Positions 11,157-23,291 of a DNA stretch of 60,121 bases are shown here, one piece after another. Under the pieces are notes generated by a model. That model saw only the letters and a program-made list of their open reading frames with translations. It ran no database searches and was not told the origin of the DNA. Position 1 is the stretch's first letter; each line of letters opens with the position of its first letter. The position numbers were made by a program, and so were the translations under genes. The DNA lies in assembly GCA_002812745.2 (NCBI GenBank), contig NCSJ02000266.1:1-60121 (forward strand), given 5' to 3'. The stretch is from Scytalidium lignicola (taxonomy: Eukaryota; Ascomycota; Leotiomycetes).

Positions 11157-12209
11157 CTATTGCTTCTTCGCTTCTCTCTCTGCCTTCCTCAGAGCCCGTT
11201 TCCGAATATCCTCATGCATCTTCCTGTTCTGTTGCACAACGAATGAACCCCCGCCGCCGATAGTGTGCTCTAACCACCACTGCCCGATTGCATGGGCCCA
11301 AAATGGGGTGCTTGTGTATGCGAACATCTGTGCCCCTCCTGAACGTCCGATTTTCCCCAAGGCAGCCCTGACGAATTGTCGTGGATTGGGTATGATAAGG
11401 CTCGTTTTTCGAACCTTACTCATAGCAGTTGTGACGAGGTAGGACAAGCAGAGCTCGACATCAACCCCCGTGCCACGAAGCTCACCACCTAGGGCAGTAG
11501 ACCATTGTTGCAGGAACGCTTTGCTGCCTGAGTAAGTTGCTAAGAGGGGGGTTGGCGTCATCGCAGCGAATGAGCCCATGGTCAGAATGAGACCACGGTG
11601 GCGTTGAACCATGCCAGGTGCGACTATTGATGTGACTCTCAGCGTGCCAATGCAGTTGATTGTAATGATATCTAGCATTTCCTTCTTGGGGGTGAGGACG
11701 AATGGGACCGGTACTGAATGGCTCTGCCCCACATTGTTGATTAGGATGCCGACATCCAGCCCGTCAACAAGGGCTTTCAACTTCGCATAATCTTCATCGC
11801 GGTTGGCTGTAAAATCCATTGGCAGGATCTTGATTTGAATCGAAGTCCCAGCATACTTCTGCTCGATCTCTTCCTTCAATGTTTGCAGCTTCGATTCGGT
11901 GCGCGAAACCAGGACGAGGTTGAACCCTTTCTTAGCTAGCTGGATAGCAAATTCCTTTCCAATTCCATCAGAAGCTCCTGTAACAAGTGCCCATGTTCCT
12001 TTTTTCCCATATTTGCGAAGCTATTTCCACTTAGCTTTAATTATATAAGTGTTGGGAAATCTTACATTTGTTCCAGGCAACACGAATAAACTCAGCAGCA
12101 TGCGAAAGTAACTGAAGACCTTGTGCGAAATTATAAGAAATCCGATGGCAGCAAAGCCTGTAATCACAGGCTTCGGCACTCCGGCCAGCACGTTATTGAT
12201 ACTATCCAT
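11157..12209 (-). CDS. ifa38: Very-long-chain 3-oxoacyl-CoA reductase (ER 3-ketoreductase)
   Basis: Short-chain dehydrogenase of the KAR/Ifa38/HSD17B12 type, which reduces 3-ketoacyl-CoA with NADPH in the second step of very-long-chain fatty acid elongation at the ER. Exons 12209-12066 and 12020-11157 encode 335 residues. An N-terminal membrane anchor ([18 protein letters not shown]) is followed by the TGASDGIG cofactor motif (about 62-69), NNVG, and the catalytic triad Ser198-Tyr211-Lys215 in MGSFAA and YSGSK. The C terminus is Lys-rich (REAKKQ). I chose the ATG at 12209 (MDSINNVL) because family members begin close to this point; an in-frame ATG at 12236 would add nine residues. Divergent from ERG28 with about 300 bases between start codons. 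Confidence 0.9.
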
Positions 12210-12516
12210 TGTGGACTCTCTGTGGTTTCTTCCCAAAAATTTGTTGAGGTGTCAGCAAGGGAGCTTCCCCAAAGGCAAACGTCGATCGTTATCCGCCGGC
12301 CAATTCGGTGTGGCCACGGAACAAGACTCGGTCCGAGAGCCTTGTCGACCCTCTCAGATGCTGCAATTACATTTTAGAGAACAGACCTCCCTTTAAATTT
12401 TTGATCTAGATCCCTACACTTTTCGCAGACAAAATCCTTTCTCCCGAGTCCAATTGAGAAAAGTTATCGCGTTCTAGGCTGTATCAAAATTGCTGAGTAA
12501 TCTTCTAGAGCGCAGT
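12210..12516. promoter_or_regulatory. Bidirectional promoter between 3-ketoreductase and ERG28
   Basis: 307 bases separate the two start codons. Both products are ER lipid-synthesis proteins, so shared control is plausible (inference). No specific sterol-response element was identified with confidence. Confidence 0.5.
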
Positions 12517-13050
12517 ATGTCATCATTTCTGGGCTTACTCGCTCCTTACCTGCCTCAGCACGAAGGCCTCCTTCCTAAATGGTTACTTTTCGTAAGACAC
12601 CCGTGCTATGCATAATACCACACAGTCAGTCCATTTGCACAATATTCTAACAGCTATACTGGACAGGTCTCCTTAGTATCCCTCCTCAATTCAGTACAAT
12701 GCTACACGACGCTGCACTTTAACAAGCAAATCTACTCAGGATCCGGGGAATCTCTTAATGGGAAAGCCTATCCACATGGTACCCCAGTCACGAAACTGTC
12801 CTCGCGGACGTTTGGAACATGGACGTTCCTCACTAGTATGGTTCGCCTCTATGCAGCATACAATATCGATAATCCGGCGATGTATCAGTTAGCTATCTGC
12901 ACATATGGGGTAGCTTGGTTTCATTTCACGACAGAGTGGTTATACTTTAGGACTGCAAATATGGGGAGAGGCCTTTTTTTCCCAGTATTAGTAGCTAATT
13001 GCAGTTTGGTGTGGATGTGGTTGCAGCGTGATTATTATCTTCATCAGTGA
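12517..13050 (+). CDS. erg28: Ergosterol biosynthesis scaffold Erg28
   Basis: Exons 12517-12591 and 12667-13050 encode 152 residues. Erg28 is a small multi-spanning ER protein that tethers the C-4 demethylation enzymes (Erg25, Erg26, Erg27) and other sterol enzymes. The sequence shows four hydrophobic segments and the recognisable family stretches LLPKWLLFVSLVSLLNSVQC, SRTFGTWTFLTSMVRLYAAY and WFHFTTEWLYFRTANMG. The ATG in context CAGTATGTC gives the usual MSSFLGLLAPYLP start. The intron has a GTAAGA donor and a GACAG acceptor and is in phase. Length is typical of fungal Erg28 (about 150). Confidence 0.92.
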
Positions 13051-13740
13051 TCTACACTGTATGATTTTTAAATATCAATATGATGTGAGGTAGATTTAAT
13101 TCATAATATCTAAAGCCCCGTATATGAATGCGAACATTATGATGCTCTTGATAATACTGTTCCTCGCTCATATGCAACTTAACTGATTTATTGAATTTGC
13201 CCGTCTGAGTATATAAATGCAGAATCGACGTCATTGATGACTGTGCATTGTACATAATTTGATAATGGTAAGAGTTTTCTCGAACGCGCCGAGAGAATAT
13301 TATTGAAGGCACTAATAGATGGGTAATAGATGATAGATGGATGATTAAGACATTTGTCAAAGCTCCCGCGTGCTCATTGATGCATTAATTATTGAATCAT
13401 CACTTGAAAGCAGAGTGAAGTGAAACCTTTCCAGTGTATACGTGATATTGCTCTCTATATGACTCTGCTGTGGTGGGCGAGAGCAGCTGCCCACCATCCC
13501 TTATAAACGCCTCATCAAATCGCTACTTGAAACAGATCTGCTACGTGAAGAAGACTCCGCCATGCGCAATCTCAGAAACATGATTTCCAGGTTCTACCTG
13601 GTCTTGAGCCAGCCTGATTCTCCAAGGCTGTCATTTGCCTGTATAATTTCTTTCTCATATGGCCATCATATCTGTACCATTGTGAACTGCTGGATCAGGT
13701 CATAATCAGGAAAAAGAAAAAGAGCAAATCATCTGAAAGA
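13051..13740. other. Intergenic between erg28 and sch9 3' ends
   Basis: Convergent 3' flanks; AT-rich. An ORF on the minus strand at 13052-13360 is unstructured and not called. Confidence 0.6.
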
Positions 13741-15918
13741 TCAATCTTGTACACTTCCAACGAAAGAGGGATCTTTAATACTGCCACCAGCATCACCCAA
13801 TCCAGCTACAGGTCGATTATACGACCAACCGATGAATAGCTCCTGAGCGGTTGAAGAAAGCACGGGGCCTTCATTATAAGAATCTGTGGGAAGCTCTTCC
13901 GTAAATTCTTTATCGAAATTCGTGGTATCGAGAGCATCAAGCTGTGCAAGTAAGGTTAGTATTTTACATTAATAAAATGCACAATAATACATACCACATT
14001 AGGCTTGAATGTAGGCTCATACTTCCGTTGAAGCAGTTTGCGCCAATCAATGCTGTGGAAGAAAGGATGCGCCTTAATCTCTGCTGCACCATTGGCTCCT
14101 AATCGCTGATCTGGTTTTCTGTTAAGTAACTTAGTCAAGAGATCTTTCGCAGCTGGCGGGACAATTTCGGGTCCAGGGAAATGCAGAGGCTCTGACAGAA
14201 TCTTCCTGTACATCTCATTGGTGTTTTCGTCGTAGAACGGAGGAAGACCTGTCAACATCTCGTATAACAGAACACCTAGGGTCCACCAATCTACTGTTTT
14301 TGTGTAACCTTGACCCAACAACAATTCTGGTGCAAGGTATTCTGGGGTTCCACAGAATGTGTTCGTCCGATCCTCATCCTTCATATCCAGTTTACATAAA
14401 CCAAAATCGCAAAGGGCAATGTGTCCAGAGTAGTCCAGAAGAATATTCTCAGGCTTCAGATCACGGTAAATGACATTGAAACCGTGAAGACACTCCAGAG
14501 CACACAGGAGTTCGGCCGTGTAGAATCGTGATCTATTGATATCAAAGCGTTGCTCTTTCTGAAGATGGTGGAAAAGCTCTCCGCCATTAACAAAGGCCAA
14601 AACGAAGTAGAGCTTCTCGGGAGATTGGAAGGTGAACTTCAAAGGTACAATGAAGGGATTGTTGATCTGAGAAAGTACAGAACGCTCAGCTAGTGTGTGA
14701 GCGACTTCTGATCGAGAAATAATATGTGCTTTTCGGATCGTTTTCAAGGCATAGATCCGTTGAGTGTCTATCTTCTTGACTTGCATGACCTTGCCAAAAC
14801 TTCCTTTTCCAACCACTTTCAACAATTTAAAATCCTCGATTTTCAGGGAACGCGTTCTGTTCTCAACGTATTCGACGCCGATCTGGATCTTTCCCGTGCC
14901 ATACTGAACATCTAACCACTCTACACCTTTCTGTCCAAGTTGCCGTTCTTTGTTTGCAAACTCTGCAGCAGCCTTCTCTCTATCTTTCTTGCTCGCCTTA
15001 GGGTCTTCCACAAGCTTATGCTCCTCTTCGAATCTAGGGTTGATTCGCGTAACACCAAGGAAAATATCTTGGCTACGACCAGATCCAGGTGGAGCATTCG
15101 GGTTCCTCAAGTATAAGTGTATAGCTAATTCCGTCACCCGGGAGACATCAAACTTGTATTGAGTGTTGTCACCAGCCCATAGTGGATTCTCTGGTGTTCC
15201 AGACACAGCGTTGATAAAAACTTGCACCTTATCGAAATCTACAAGTGCATATGGAAGGTATCTGGAAGAGATCCGACCGTGATTTGTTGGGACTGGATGG
15301 AATCCGCCTGCGGATGTTTGCGGTCGGCTGTTGTTTGCGTAGGAGCCAGCAGCACTTTGCTGTGACGATCCAGGACGGTGGGATCCGGCTACTCCAAAAC
15401 CATTACCCATAGAGAGTGAATTCTGTGTATGCAAGCTGAAAGCTTGCTGATATTGTTCTGGCAGAGAGAACCCTTGGCCTTCGTATAGAGTGACAATAAG
15501 GATACCTGGTCTTGGCTGTGCAGGGGGCATCATTGCCATGGCTTCGGAGGCAACTGAAAAGGTTAGTATCTTCATGATAAGAGTAAAATATTCGAATACA
15601 TACCTATGCCATTGTCATTTGTAGGGGTTGTAGCACCTGATATGCCCGCCTTCTCATCTTTGATATCTCCAGTAATTGTTGAGGTGGAAGTCGAGCGCGA
15701 AAATGTGTTCGTAAGAGGTCCCAAGTGTGTCTCCTTGAGTTCTACGGGGGTAAGTGTTAGCAAGGTATACTCAAAATAGGGAAGGAAATCGAATTGCAGT
15801 CTTGCAGGTACCCCCTAACAGCTAAGGATTCAAGAGTTGAGGGGACACCAGACAGCACGCGACAAACTCAGATCGCAATGCGGCGACAATACTTACTCTT
15901 AGCAAGTCTCCAGGACAT
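13741..15918 (-). CDS. sch9: AGC protein kinase Sch9/SchA (S6K/Akt-like) with C2 domain
   Basis: Nutrient- and TOR-responsive AGC kinase. Four exons (15918-15897, 15741-15604, 15553-13995, 13941-13741) encode 639 residues. The first exon is only 22 bases (MSWRLAK); its joint gives the typical start MSWRLAKKLKETHLGPLTN. Order: Ser/Thr-rich N region, C2-like domain (about 65-285, PRPGILIVTLYEGQGF), kinase domain with glycine loop GKGSFGKV (about 302), VIYRDLKPEN catalytic loop, DFGLCK and the activation loop TFCGTPEYLAPE, then an AGC C-tail with hydrophobic motif QELFIGWSYNRP near the end. All catalytic residues are present. It is divergent from ada2 with about 830 bases between starts. Confidence 0.95.
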
Positions 15919-16749
15919 GTTGATTTCTGCCCAGCGAAAGAACGATGTGAAGATGTTGATGTTATATAAAATGACAAACCGTTGGTAATCAGCAGCCGTG
16001 CGGTGAAGGTGTACCTCCTAACTCAGTTTAGGCGATGGTGCAGCCCCGCCAAAGCGATGCGGGCAGACCGAGCACGCTGAAATAGCACGTTGAAATGGAG
16101 AGATAGGGAGACAGGGAAGCCGGATTGGAGAATATCGAGGGTGACGAGGAAAACTCAATATTCAATTTGAAGGTGAAGAAGACATTGAAGAGGAGCTGGG
16201 CGTCCCATTAAATTACGAGGAGGCAAAAGGATCACTGCGGACTTGAACCGTTTCGGCGATCTTCAGTGGCTCAGCAACGAAACACACTTGTCCCAGTGAT
16301 ACGGTACGGTACGAGTACGGAAATACGTCCTTGACAGATCATGTGATCCGCAATCGATTTAGGATTTGAGGAAATCTACAGAAGGCGGATTAACTTAGAA
16401 GGAAATAGAGGCAGTTTCTCGATGTTTCTAGCTCTTGCGAAAGGAGAAATTGGTTCGTACAGTATATGTTGCTTGTGTTGTCCTGCTTCTTCCCCTTGAG
16501 CCACATCCTTCTTATTGAACCTCGTTTTCCTGATCAGGACTAGCGCCACCACCTGAGAGTTGTCGCCTCAGCCGTCATGATAGAATCGCGTCTTCAACGT
16601 CAAGAGGAACTCCTTGCCATCGATTTCTCTGCTGTTAGATCTTGTTCATCTCCAGCCATTGCGCGGAGATATTTGTTATTGTCGCGAGTGTTACCTGTTG
16701 TGGCGCGCGTTCGCACCAAGGCCTGGTGAATGATATACCCACTATCGCA
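15919..16749. promoter_or_regulatory. Shared upstream region of sch9 and ada2
   Basis: 831 bases between divergent start codons. It must hold both promoters and 5' UTRs. A TCATGTGATCC element lies at about 16338. The ada2 frame is open upstream of its ATG for some codons, but homology begins at MGVIRKK. Confidence 0.5.
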
Positions 16750-18370
16750 ATGGGTGTTATCCGCAAGAAGACAGCAGTTCGAGGCGGCGAAGGAGGAGTA
16801 AAATATGTTTGCGATGTGTGCTCTGCTGATATCACATCTACAGTAAGCCTCTTACCCAGAGCCGTCTCCAGTTTTGCTGTTCTGACATTGCGCTTAGGTA
16901 CGGATCCGCTGCGCGCACTCCGCTTGTAATGACTATGATCTTTGCGTACAATGCTTTGCGAATGGCGAATCCTCTCATAACCACAACCCCCCTACACATC
17001 CATTTCGCGTTATCGAACAGAACTCAGTCCCGATCTATGATAAGAACTGGGGTGCGGATGAGGAACTTTTGCTTCTGGAGGGAGCCGAGATATATGGCTT
17101 GGGATCCTGGGCAGATATTGCAGACCATATTGGAGGTTATCGGAACAAAGATGAGGTTAGGGACCATTACATTAAGACATATATTGAGAGTCCCAATTTT
17201 CCATTACCCGAACGAGCCAGCCCGTATGACATGAAGCTGCTGGAGGAGTGTCCCCGTGAAGTATTTCAAGCTGCTAAGAAGCGGAGAATAGAGGATCGCA
17301 AGGAGGCTGCAAAGAGTGCGCCACCACCAACACCCAAGAAAAAACCCACAGCAAGCGTACCCGTTTGTCACGAGGTTCAAGGATATATGCCTGGTCGTTT
17401 AGAGTTTGAGACAGAATATGCGAATGAAGCAGAAGAGGCTGTTCAACTTATGCAATTTGACCCAGGAGACGGAATAAATCCACGAACAAGCGAGTTGGAA
17501 CCAGAGATGGAGTTGAAGCTTACCGTAATGGATATCTACAACTCTCGATTAACGTCGCGAGCCGAAAGGAAGAAGGTGATGTTCGAGCATGGTCTCCTCG
17601 AGTATCGGAAAAACACTGCACTAGATAAAAAGAGGACTAAAGAAGAGAGAGACTTACTTAACAAAGCAAAACCATTTGCTAGAATGATGAATCACGATGA
17701 TTTTGAGGAATTTTGTAAGGGTCTCATTGACGAGCTGAACCTGCGCCAGGCTGTTACGCAACTGCAAGAATGGAGAAATATGAGGGTCGGGGACCTCAGA
17801 AGTGGAGAGAAATATGAGCAAGACAAAGTTGCAAGAGCTCAGAAGACAGCACCTATGGGATCGCTTGACCGAGAACGATTTGCGAGTTCGCAGCGTGCTA
17901 AAGCTGCCGCTGTCGTCGAGACACCATCAGGAGCAGCGGCGTTGGTTGCCCCAGAGCTACCACTTCGTATTGTCCAAGGCGATTCACCTACTTCAGGAGT
18001 AACTGTCAAAGACCGCAAGACTGATGGCAAAGCATTGACGAATGGTCATGTTAACGGCACCTCAACACCACAGCCCGTGAGACAAAAGCTGGTGATCCAG
18101 CCTCTCAGCGGTATCACGCCATTATCCCTCTCTCAAGAAAATGTCCAGGATCTTCATCTGCTCACCCCAGAAGAGATCGAGCTCTGCGAAAAGACGCGGA
18201 TACATCCAAAGCCGTACCTTGTTATTAAGGAGGCCATCATGAAGGAGGCTCTGAAAGGCAACGGACAGTTGAAGAAGAAGCAAGCCAAGGAGTTATGTAG
18301 GTTAGAAGGGCAAAAGGGTGGAAGGATTTTTGATTTTCTTGTTAATAGTGGCTGGGTTGGGAAAGCGTGA
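16750..18370 (+). CDS. ada2: SAGA/ADA transcriptional adaptor Ada2
   Basis: Adaptor that joins and activates Gcn5 in SAGA and ADA histone acetyltransferase complexes. Exons 16750-16842 and 16898-18370 give 521 residues. The N-terminal ZZ zinc finger ([29 protein letters not shown]; about 25-75) is rebuilt across the splice joint. A SANT domain follows ([30 protein letters not shown]; about 80-130), then the central Ada2 region with the YMPGR motif, and a C-terminal SWIRM domain ([21 protein letters not shown] ... about 430-520). The start MGVIRKKTA is the usual one for filamentous-fungal Ada2. Confidence 0.95.
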
Positions 18371-19391
18371 TATTTCCGTTGTGCATTAATATTTGGCGTT
18401 TGTAAAAGATGTAGGGACGGTGGTAGATGGAGCATTTCTAGCATGGAGTTCAGGATACATGGGGACTGTGAGGTTATTGGGACACCTAATTATACGGATC
18501 CAGGAGACCGTGGTGGTGTTGAGGTTCGGGACAGCAACCTTGGGTAAAGATGCTTTCTTTCTTGGACCTGCTTCCCTTGATGAAGCGTGCTGAATATATT
18601 GCATTGGCTTCTTTATATGTATTTAGATAATTTACAAGTACTCGACGAGTTTTAACCCCTCGCTTTCCAAAACATAGGAGCCTCACCTTTGCTAGTGACC
18701 CTCCATCGAGAAATCTAGGTTCCTATATAAACCTAAATAAGTAACCTTGTTTGTAACGAACAACAAAAGGCGCCATTGTGGCTGAATGGTCAGGTCAAAT
18801 TGTCGCTCTAAGATGTGGATTCAAAAGCTGGGACATAACTAATGTATTGATGTGCTGGTCACTGACATTAATAGAGATGTAGAGCACACGGCTTAGCTGT
18901 ATGGCTCGAACTCTTTGCTATTTCTCTTATTCCCCCCCCCTTGCATATTGTCTAATCTATCGTCCTTGGATAAGTTTTGTTTTTGTCTAATTTGGTCGTG
19001 AGTAGTGATTATAGCTAATTACATATGAGATTCCATGTGCTTTAAGAAAACTAAAGGTTAAAATAGATACCGAAATTCTCGTTTAGTCTGAGACGGTATT
19101 TAATACTTGTGGTTTACCTTATTTCAGAACTAGGTCCACCTATAGGTCGGAAGCTCTCCGTGTAAGAAGTTATAAACATCATTTTCTAGAACGAATCGTC
19201 TGCTGCATTTTTTACACAGTTTAAATCAGTAAGAATAGGATATCAAGAATCTCCAGCTAGCTGTTCAACAATTATCAAGCGGTATTGTGCCTATTTTGGT
19301 TTTATTGTAACACACAAAGATTATAATAGTGGTAGTGGTGGATAAATATTTGTACGGTTTTGATACAAGTTCTGAAGGAAGCTATTCTATG
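18371..19391. other. Intergenic, gene-free, with a tRNA-like fragment
   Basis: About 1 kb between convergent genes. Small ORFs near 18386-18686 are unconvincing. A stretch at 18771-18845 resembles the 5' half of a class II tRNA (listed separately). A 10-base C run lies near 18940. Confidence 0.55.
18771..18845 (+). other. tRNA-like fragment with A-box match (relic)
   Basis: TGGCTGAATGG at 18779-18789 matches the tRNA A-box TRGYNNARNNG and follows GCCATTG, as in some fungal class II tRNAs. The downstream GGATTCAAAAGC is a poor B-box, and no 3' acceptor strand pairs with GCCATTG. It cannot fold as a working tRNA. Read as a decayed tRNA or tRNA-derived fragment. Confidence 0.25.
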
Positions 19392-21932
19392 CTATGCTGA
19401 AAGACCTCTCTTCTCGCTCTCAGAAAAGAAGATAACCATACGCCATAACTTCTTTACTAGCACTTCGGCCTCTTCGTCAAGGGCCTATTTAAAAATTATT
19501 AGCAACTGTAACTTGATAATCTTGACTGAAATTTTAAAAAAAAGACGTAAAAAANGGAAAGACTTACTCCCTCTAACTGTTCCACCAAATCCTGAGGCTT
19601 GCCCCGCGTCCGAATATGTTCCTCAACAACCTCCACAAGCAACTGTTCCTGCACACCCAGGTACTCCACAATCTTCTTCTCCACAAAAGGTCGGAGTTTC
19701 TCCACAATAATAGCATCATCCACGTAATCCCACTTGACATTCCACTCCCAGAGACCCTCTTTCTCAGTCGGGATCTCAGCGGCTAGTTGCCGTACAGCTT
19801 GATCTCGTTCCTCATCAGTGAGTCCAGCCGAGGAGGTAGAAGGATCGAACTTGATAGGAACAAGAGTACGTTTCGATGACTTGTCGACTTCTTCCTCGTC
19901 CTCCAAGAGACCCTCTACTTCGGCAACGGTCCGCCGTTGGGGAGCTGCTTTCTGAGCTTTCTGAGCTGCAGCACCAAGAGAGAGCTTGAACGGTTGTTGC
20001 ATTGCAATACCTGCACGTTGTGGCTGTGCCGCCAGTTCTTCTGCTTGCCTTTCCAAGAAAGAATCTGCCATTCCTTTTGCCTGTTCTTTCTCTGCTTGTT
20101 CGCGCGCGAGTTCTCTTTGCTCAGCTATTCGATCCCTTTCATCTGCAGCGGCTTCACGTACTCGGAATAAGCCTCTATTTCTGATCCACATGCTCCGATC
20201 ACGGTAGTACTCATCAACCCGGCGCTGCGCTTCTTGATCGTCATCCCACTCGCGCAATCGTTGAGCCATCTTTTCTCTCTCCGCTGCAAAATCAGCTTCA
20301 TCCTCTTCCTCTCGCTCTTTCTCACGCTGAATCGCAGCTGTACGTGACCGTTCCCGGTTAAGCCATCGTCGCTCTTGATCAAGGTACTGTTTCTCGAGCT
20401 CCGAATCACGCTTTGCTTTTCGGCGGCGGTCAAGTTCGTCGTCGCTTGCATCGATATCATCTTCCTCACGATTGATCCAGGCATCCCCTCCTGCAGCACC
20501 ATTCGTTCCACTGCCATTGACAAAAGTAACTCCTTTCTGATAATCTCGTGGAATCTGTGATCCTTGGCCTTTAGGTCCAGAAGGTGCATTTGGAACGCCC
20601 CTTGGACCTAGGGGGATGTTGTTTGTTCCAGCGGCTGGACCATTTGGTGGAGGAGATGCCAGACGAGAAGGTCGAGGGGCTCCATTTCTTTGTCGTTCTA
20701 GTGCTTCCATTTCTTCCTCGCGCTTCAGACGTTCCATATCTCTTCTATTGCTTCGATCCCTGAAAGCCGCAATCTCCTGTGCGACAGTTTCCCGCATTTC
20801 TGCCGGAATATCGGCGAGCTCATCGTCAACGGCAATAGGAATATTGACAACTTCAACGTTATCACCAACATTGGCACCTGCATCTCGCATTATTGTATCT
20901 TCTCCACCTTGCTCTGTCTTCACAAAAGCTGGGGGATGAAATAGGTCCTGTATGGTTGCTTTTAAAGAAGAGCGGGCTGCATCTAGTCGATTTTGTTCAG
21001 TAGTAGGATCTAAACCACGGGAAGTATGGTATTTCTCGAGATAGTTGAGTGAGTTGTCATCCACAAATACGAGAAGCTTGCTCTTCTCCACTTGAATACC
21101 CTTTTCCTCTTCATCTTCTTTCTTGATGTTACAGCCTGGAGGTTGCTTCTTAACCGGTATTTCTATATCTTTCAGAACTTCTACCGCGGTAGCTAAGCTC
21201 TCAGCATCATCGTATTGGGCGAAACCGAATGAACAGGGCTTCCCATTCGCGTCTACAGCTCTATCCCATCTCCGAAGTCGTCCAGCAGTAGAAAGTATGC
21301 GTTCAATCCCTTCATCCCCACCCGCACCTTGCGTAATACCGCCGACAAATATGGTTCGAACAATCTCTTCCTTCGTAGGGGGGACTAGGGCCATCATACT
21401 CTCTCTAAGAGCCTGTCTTTGTTGCTCCATTCCCCGGTCTGCTCCCAAGCCAGACCTCCCTCCAGTAGCCATGTTATCATTCTCTCTTCTCCCACCAGCA
21501 CCACCGCCGACCGGAGTAGATGGTTTTGAAGGACCTGTACCTAATCGAATAACCGGCGCAGAGAAGTTGATGTTCGGCATATTGGGAGGAGCTTGGAAAC
21601 TCGCTGGGAGCCCACTTGGCCGACTAGCCTGTGCATTGTTGGCTTGTTGTACACCTGGAGGAAGAGAAGTACCTGGCGCAGCCATTCCTGGTGGAGGTCC
21701 TATATACAGTTAACTAGCCGTGACTTCAATGCGGAGATGGATCTGATTGTAACTTACCCATACCTGGAGGAGGTCCCATCCCTGGTGGGGCACCTGCTTG
21801 GCNAGGATAGCCACCGAATCCTGGAGGGCGGCCATATGGCGGCGCTGTTCCATTGTCAGTAAACCAAAAGATCGCGAGGTGGGCTTGAAAGTGCATGGAT
21901 ATCTACTCACCTCCATAAGGATTGTACGCCAT
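19392..21932 (-). CDS. RBM25/Snu71-like splicing factor (RRM + PWI)
   Basis: U1 snRNP-associated splicing regulator type. Exons 21932-21911, 21844-21758, 21699-19568 and 19484-19392 encode 777 residues; all joints are in phase. Pro/Gly-rich N terminus with PPGM-type repeats, an RRM at about 120-200 (RTIFVGGITQGAGGDEGI, CSFGFAQYDDAESLATAVEVL), a long Arg/Glu-rich charged coil typical of RBM25, and a C-terminal PWI domain (about 690-777; LWEWNVKWDYVDD, LRPFVEKKIVEYLG, FVEHI-like VVEEHIRTRGKPQDLVEQLEG) completed by the last exon (EAEVLVKKLWRMVIFFSESEKRGL). One codon in exon 2 contains an N (21803). The last intron contains an N beside an A run. Confidence 0.9.
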
Positions 21933-22291
21933 GACGCAATTCTAAAATCAGTTCCCAATTACAGTATATTTTAAGCTTCTTCCTATTCTCGAATTCGCTC
22001 TGTCATGAAGTCGTGGAGAGTGCCGTGCTTGCATAAAGTGAAATAAACCCGTAGTTGCTGAAGGTCATTGACGCGCAGCTTTCTCGCAAGCCAAATTTCG
22101 GGGTGCCGCGGAGAATTATATTTACGTTCCGGTGCAAGCTCCGAACGAAAGTTCCATCAAGACTTTTGTGGATTTGGATACCCAGAAACGACATCTTGAT
22201 TTCCTATCAGGTGTCATAGGATCCAGGTAAGACACCTATGAACTTTCCTAGATATTGGTAAAGGTTAATTCTAATATCAATTGTAAAGCCA
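21933..22291. promoter_or_regulatory. Bidirectional promoter, RBM25-like gene / mitochondrial bS21m gene
   Basis: 359 bases separate two divergent start codons. No further motif identified. Confidence 0.45.
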
Positions 22292-23185
22292 ATGGAAATT
22301 CGAAGGGCAGTTGACGCTCTACTGCGTTCGCAATCTTCTCCTTTAGCGGCTTTTCTGGCTCCATCGACAGCATCACGATGGCAAGTTAGAAGACAGTTAC
22401 AACTACAATTGTGCTACAGAGTGCGTAATTCATCTGCCACGACAGGTTCAAGGAGCATTAGTACGACATCTCGGTATCTTGACCCACGGCAGCGGCTTAC
22501 AGCCTCCTCTACATCGCGAGGAGGAACCAAAGACGATGGTTCGATCGAAGACGTAGCGAAGAATCTGGGCTGGATTAAGAAAAGTCGAGCCAAGACCACA
22601 GAGGAATCATCACCTTCATCCACCACCACCATACAACATGAAGATGAAGAAGTCATTCCATTATCCACCTCTTCGTCGTCAGGTAATGGCCTCACTCTTG
22701 AAGAAGAGAAGATGATGAACGGCGGTACATCAGCAGATGAGATCCTCCAAGCCCTCTACACATCCGAATCACGCAACTCCCGATCTTCTCCCTCCCTAAA
22801 CTCAAGCTCAAGCTCCGCCTTCGACGTCTCAAAAATGATGGATCCCCTCTCACCACGCTCAGAAGCCTACGACGTAATGCGGGACCTAGATTCCAGTCTG
22901 ACCAAGTCGATGGCCAAAATCGTGCGTCCACCGATGCGTCTGACTCCACAGACCGGCCGAACAGTGCAGGTCGGAGGCAATATTGACGTCGGGAAGGGAT
23001 TTAGGATGTTGGAGATTAGTTGTGCGAGGAACAGGGTCAGACAGGACTTTAATAAGCAGAGATTTCATGAACGGCCGGGGTTGAAGAGGAAGAGGCTGCG
23101 GAGAGAGCGGTGGAGGAAGAGGTTTATGATGGGGTTTAAGGCTACGATTACGAGAGTTAAGCAGCTGAAGAAGCAGGGGTGGTAG
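22292..23185 (+). CDS. mrp21: Mitochondrial small-subunit ribosomal protein bS21m (Mrp21)
   Basis: Single-exon gene, 297 residues. The C-terminal ~60 residues are a clear S21 domain: NRVRQDFNKQRFHERPGLKR, KRLRRERWRKRFMMGFKATI, then a basic end RVKQLKKQGW. The N-terminal ~60 residues are Arg/Ser/Ala-rich with few acidic residues, as expected for a mitochondrial presequence. A long Ser/Thr/Glu-rich low-complexity linker separates them, as in other filamentous fungi, where Mrp21 is much longer than bacterial S21. It acts in the mitoribosomal small subunit. Confidence 0.92.
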   Translation: MEIRRAVDALLRSQSSPLAAFLAPSTASRWQVRRQLQLQLCYRVRNSSATTGSRSISTTSRYLDPRQRLTASSTSRGGTKDDGSIEDVAKNLGWIKKSRAKTTEESSPSSTTTIQHEDEEVIPLSTSSSSGNGLTLEEEKMMNGGTSADEILQALYTSESRNSRSSPSLNSSSSSAFDVSKMMDPLSPRSEAYDVMRDLDSSLTKSMAKIVRPPMRLTPQTGRTVQVGGNIDVGKGFRMLEISCARNRVRQDFNKQRFHERPGLKRKRLRRERWRKRFMMGFKATITRVKQLKKQGW

Positions 23186-23195
23186 AAGAGCACTT

Positions 23196-23214
23196 CAGCT
23201 CAGCTCAGCTCAGC
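23196..23214. repeat. Short tandem repeat (CAGCT)n
   Basis: Three CAGCT units plus CAGC directly after the mrp21 stop codon. Confidence 0.6.
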
Positions 23215-23267
23215 GCTGCTCTAGTGGTGTATAGATTCGATGTCGATTGTATAATACATTAAGCATG

Positions 23268-23291
23268 TTGGACTTGGACTTGGACTTGGAC
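23268..23291. repeat. Short tandem repeat (TTGGAC)x4
   Basis: Four perfect 6-base units in the 3' flank of mrp21. Confidence 0.75.

Noticed and set aside
18771..18845. Functional tRNA gene
   Set aside because: No acceptor-stem pairing and a poor B-box; kept only as a relic.
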